Shown here in pieces: positions 63,881 through 64,000 of a DNA stretch of 64,000 nucleotides. The DNA is from Malus domestica (taxonomy: Eukaryota > Streptophyta > Magnoliopsida > Rosales > Rosaceae). The translations under genes were made by a program, and so were the position numbers. The first letter of the stretch is position 1. The number at the start of each line of letters is the position of its first letter. Where the stretch lies: assembly GCF_042453785.1 (NCBI RefSeq), contig NC_091662.1, forward strand, positions 935,001-999,000, given 5' to 3'. A model generated the notes under the pieces. It was not told the DNA's origin. It saw nothing but the letters and a program-made list of their open reading frames with translations, and ran no database searches.

Positions 63881-64000
63881 CGTTATGTAGATGCTCTAGG
63901 GTTCCCGAATCTTCCGTCCAAGTTTCCACCCGTTGTGAATGTGATTCTTTTTTTTTTTGGAAGACATGTGATTATTTTCTTTTCCATTAAAAATGTTGTT
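63881..64000. other. Start of the acyltransferase upstream region
   Basis: Proximal promoter, cut by the window edge. It holds a T-run at about 63949-63958. No specific binding site can be assigned. Confidence 0.35.

Overview
This is plant nuclear DNA from Rosaceae, most likely apple (Malus) or its close relative pear. The low-GC sequence has genes with GT-AG introns and is dense in LTR retrotransposons, MITEs and SINEs. The acyltransferase gene at the right end matches apple alcohol acyltransferase AAT1 as I remember it. No bacterial features (operons, Shine-Dalgarno sites, CRISPR) are present.

Left third (1-27.9 kb), gene-rich. A RING-H2 E3 ligase-like gene (+, 3 exons, 199 aa) lies at 2166-3336. 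A plant-specific protein of unknown function (+, 5 exons, 535 aa) lies at 6383-8370. A 5S-rRNA-bearing Cassandra-type LTR follows at about 9205-9480. A second RING-H2 gene (-, 6 exons, 537 aa) runs 13857-9773; its first intron holds four exact-length copies of a 113-bp repeat. Two tiny His/Pro/Gly-rich protein genes (67 and 72 aa) sit either side of a Harbinger-like element. The U5 snRNP GTPase gene CLO/GFA1 (+, 10 coding exons, 988 aa) and a SLC37-type glycerol-3-phosphate transporter gene (+, 2 exons, 511 aa) follow.

Middle (28-52.5 kb), nested transposons. A decayed 5'-truncated Ty1/copia element is followed by a roughly 1-kb direct duplication; one copy keeps the sites of insertions present in the other. 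A 13.5-kb Ty3/gypsy element of the Tat type (35664-49137, coding strand minus) has two 922-bp LTRs with 9 differences and a 5-bp target duplication. It carries gag, protease, RT, two RNase H domains and integrase, plus a four-exon antisense gene with a plant mobile domain. It sits inside an older non-autonomous relative whose LTR and priming site are similar. A 722-bp hAT-like element closes this block.

Right third (52.5-64 kb). An EG45-like/plant natriuretic peptide gene (+, 3 exons, 133 aa) is followed by a broken ribosomal protein S11 gene, a small non-autonomous LTR element, a 1.8-kb foldback MULE with 9-bp target duplications, a CACTA terminus, and the two-exon AAT1-like gene (-, 459 aa).

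The host genes do not form one pathway. They are independent genes for ubiquitin ligation, splicing, transport, secreted signalling and ester biosynthesis, separated by mobile DNA. The less ordinary items are the intron-bearing antisense gene inside the Tat element, the His/Pro microprotein pair, and the duplication that records several transposon insertions. Exon coordinates were worked out by hand from reading frame and splice signals; no transcript data were available.
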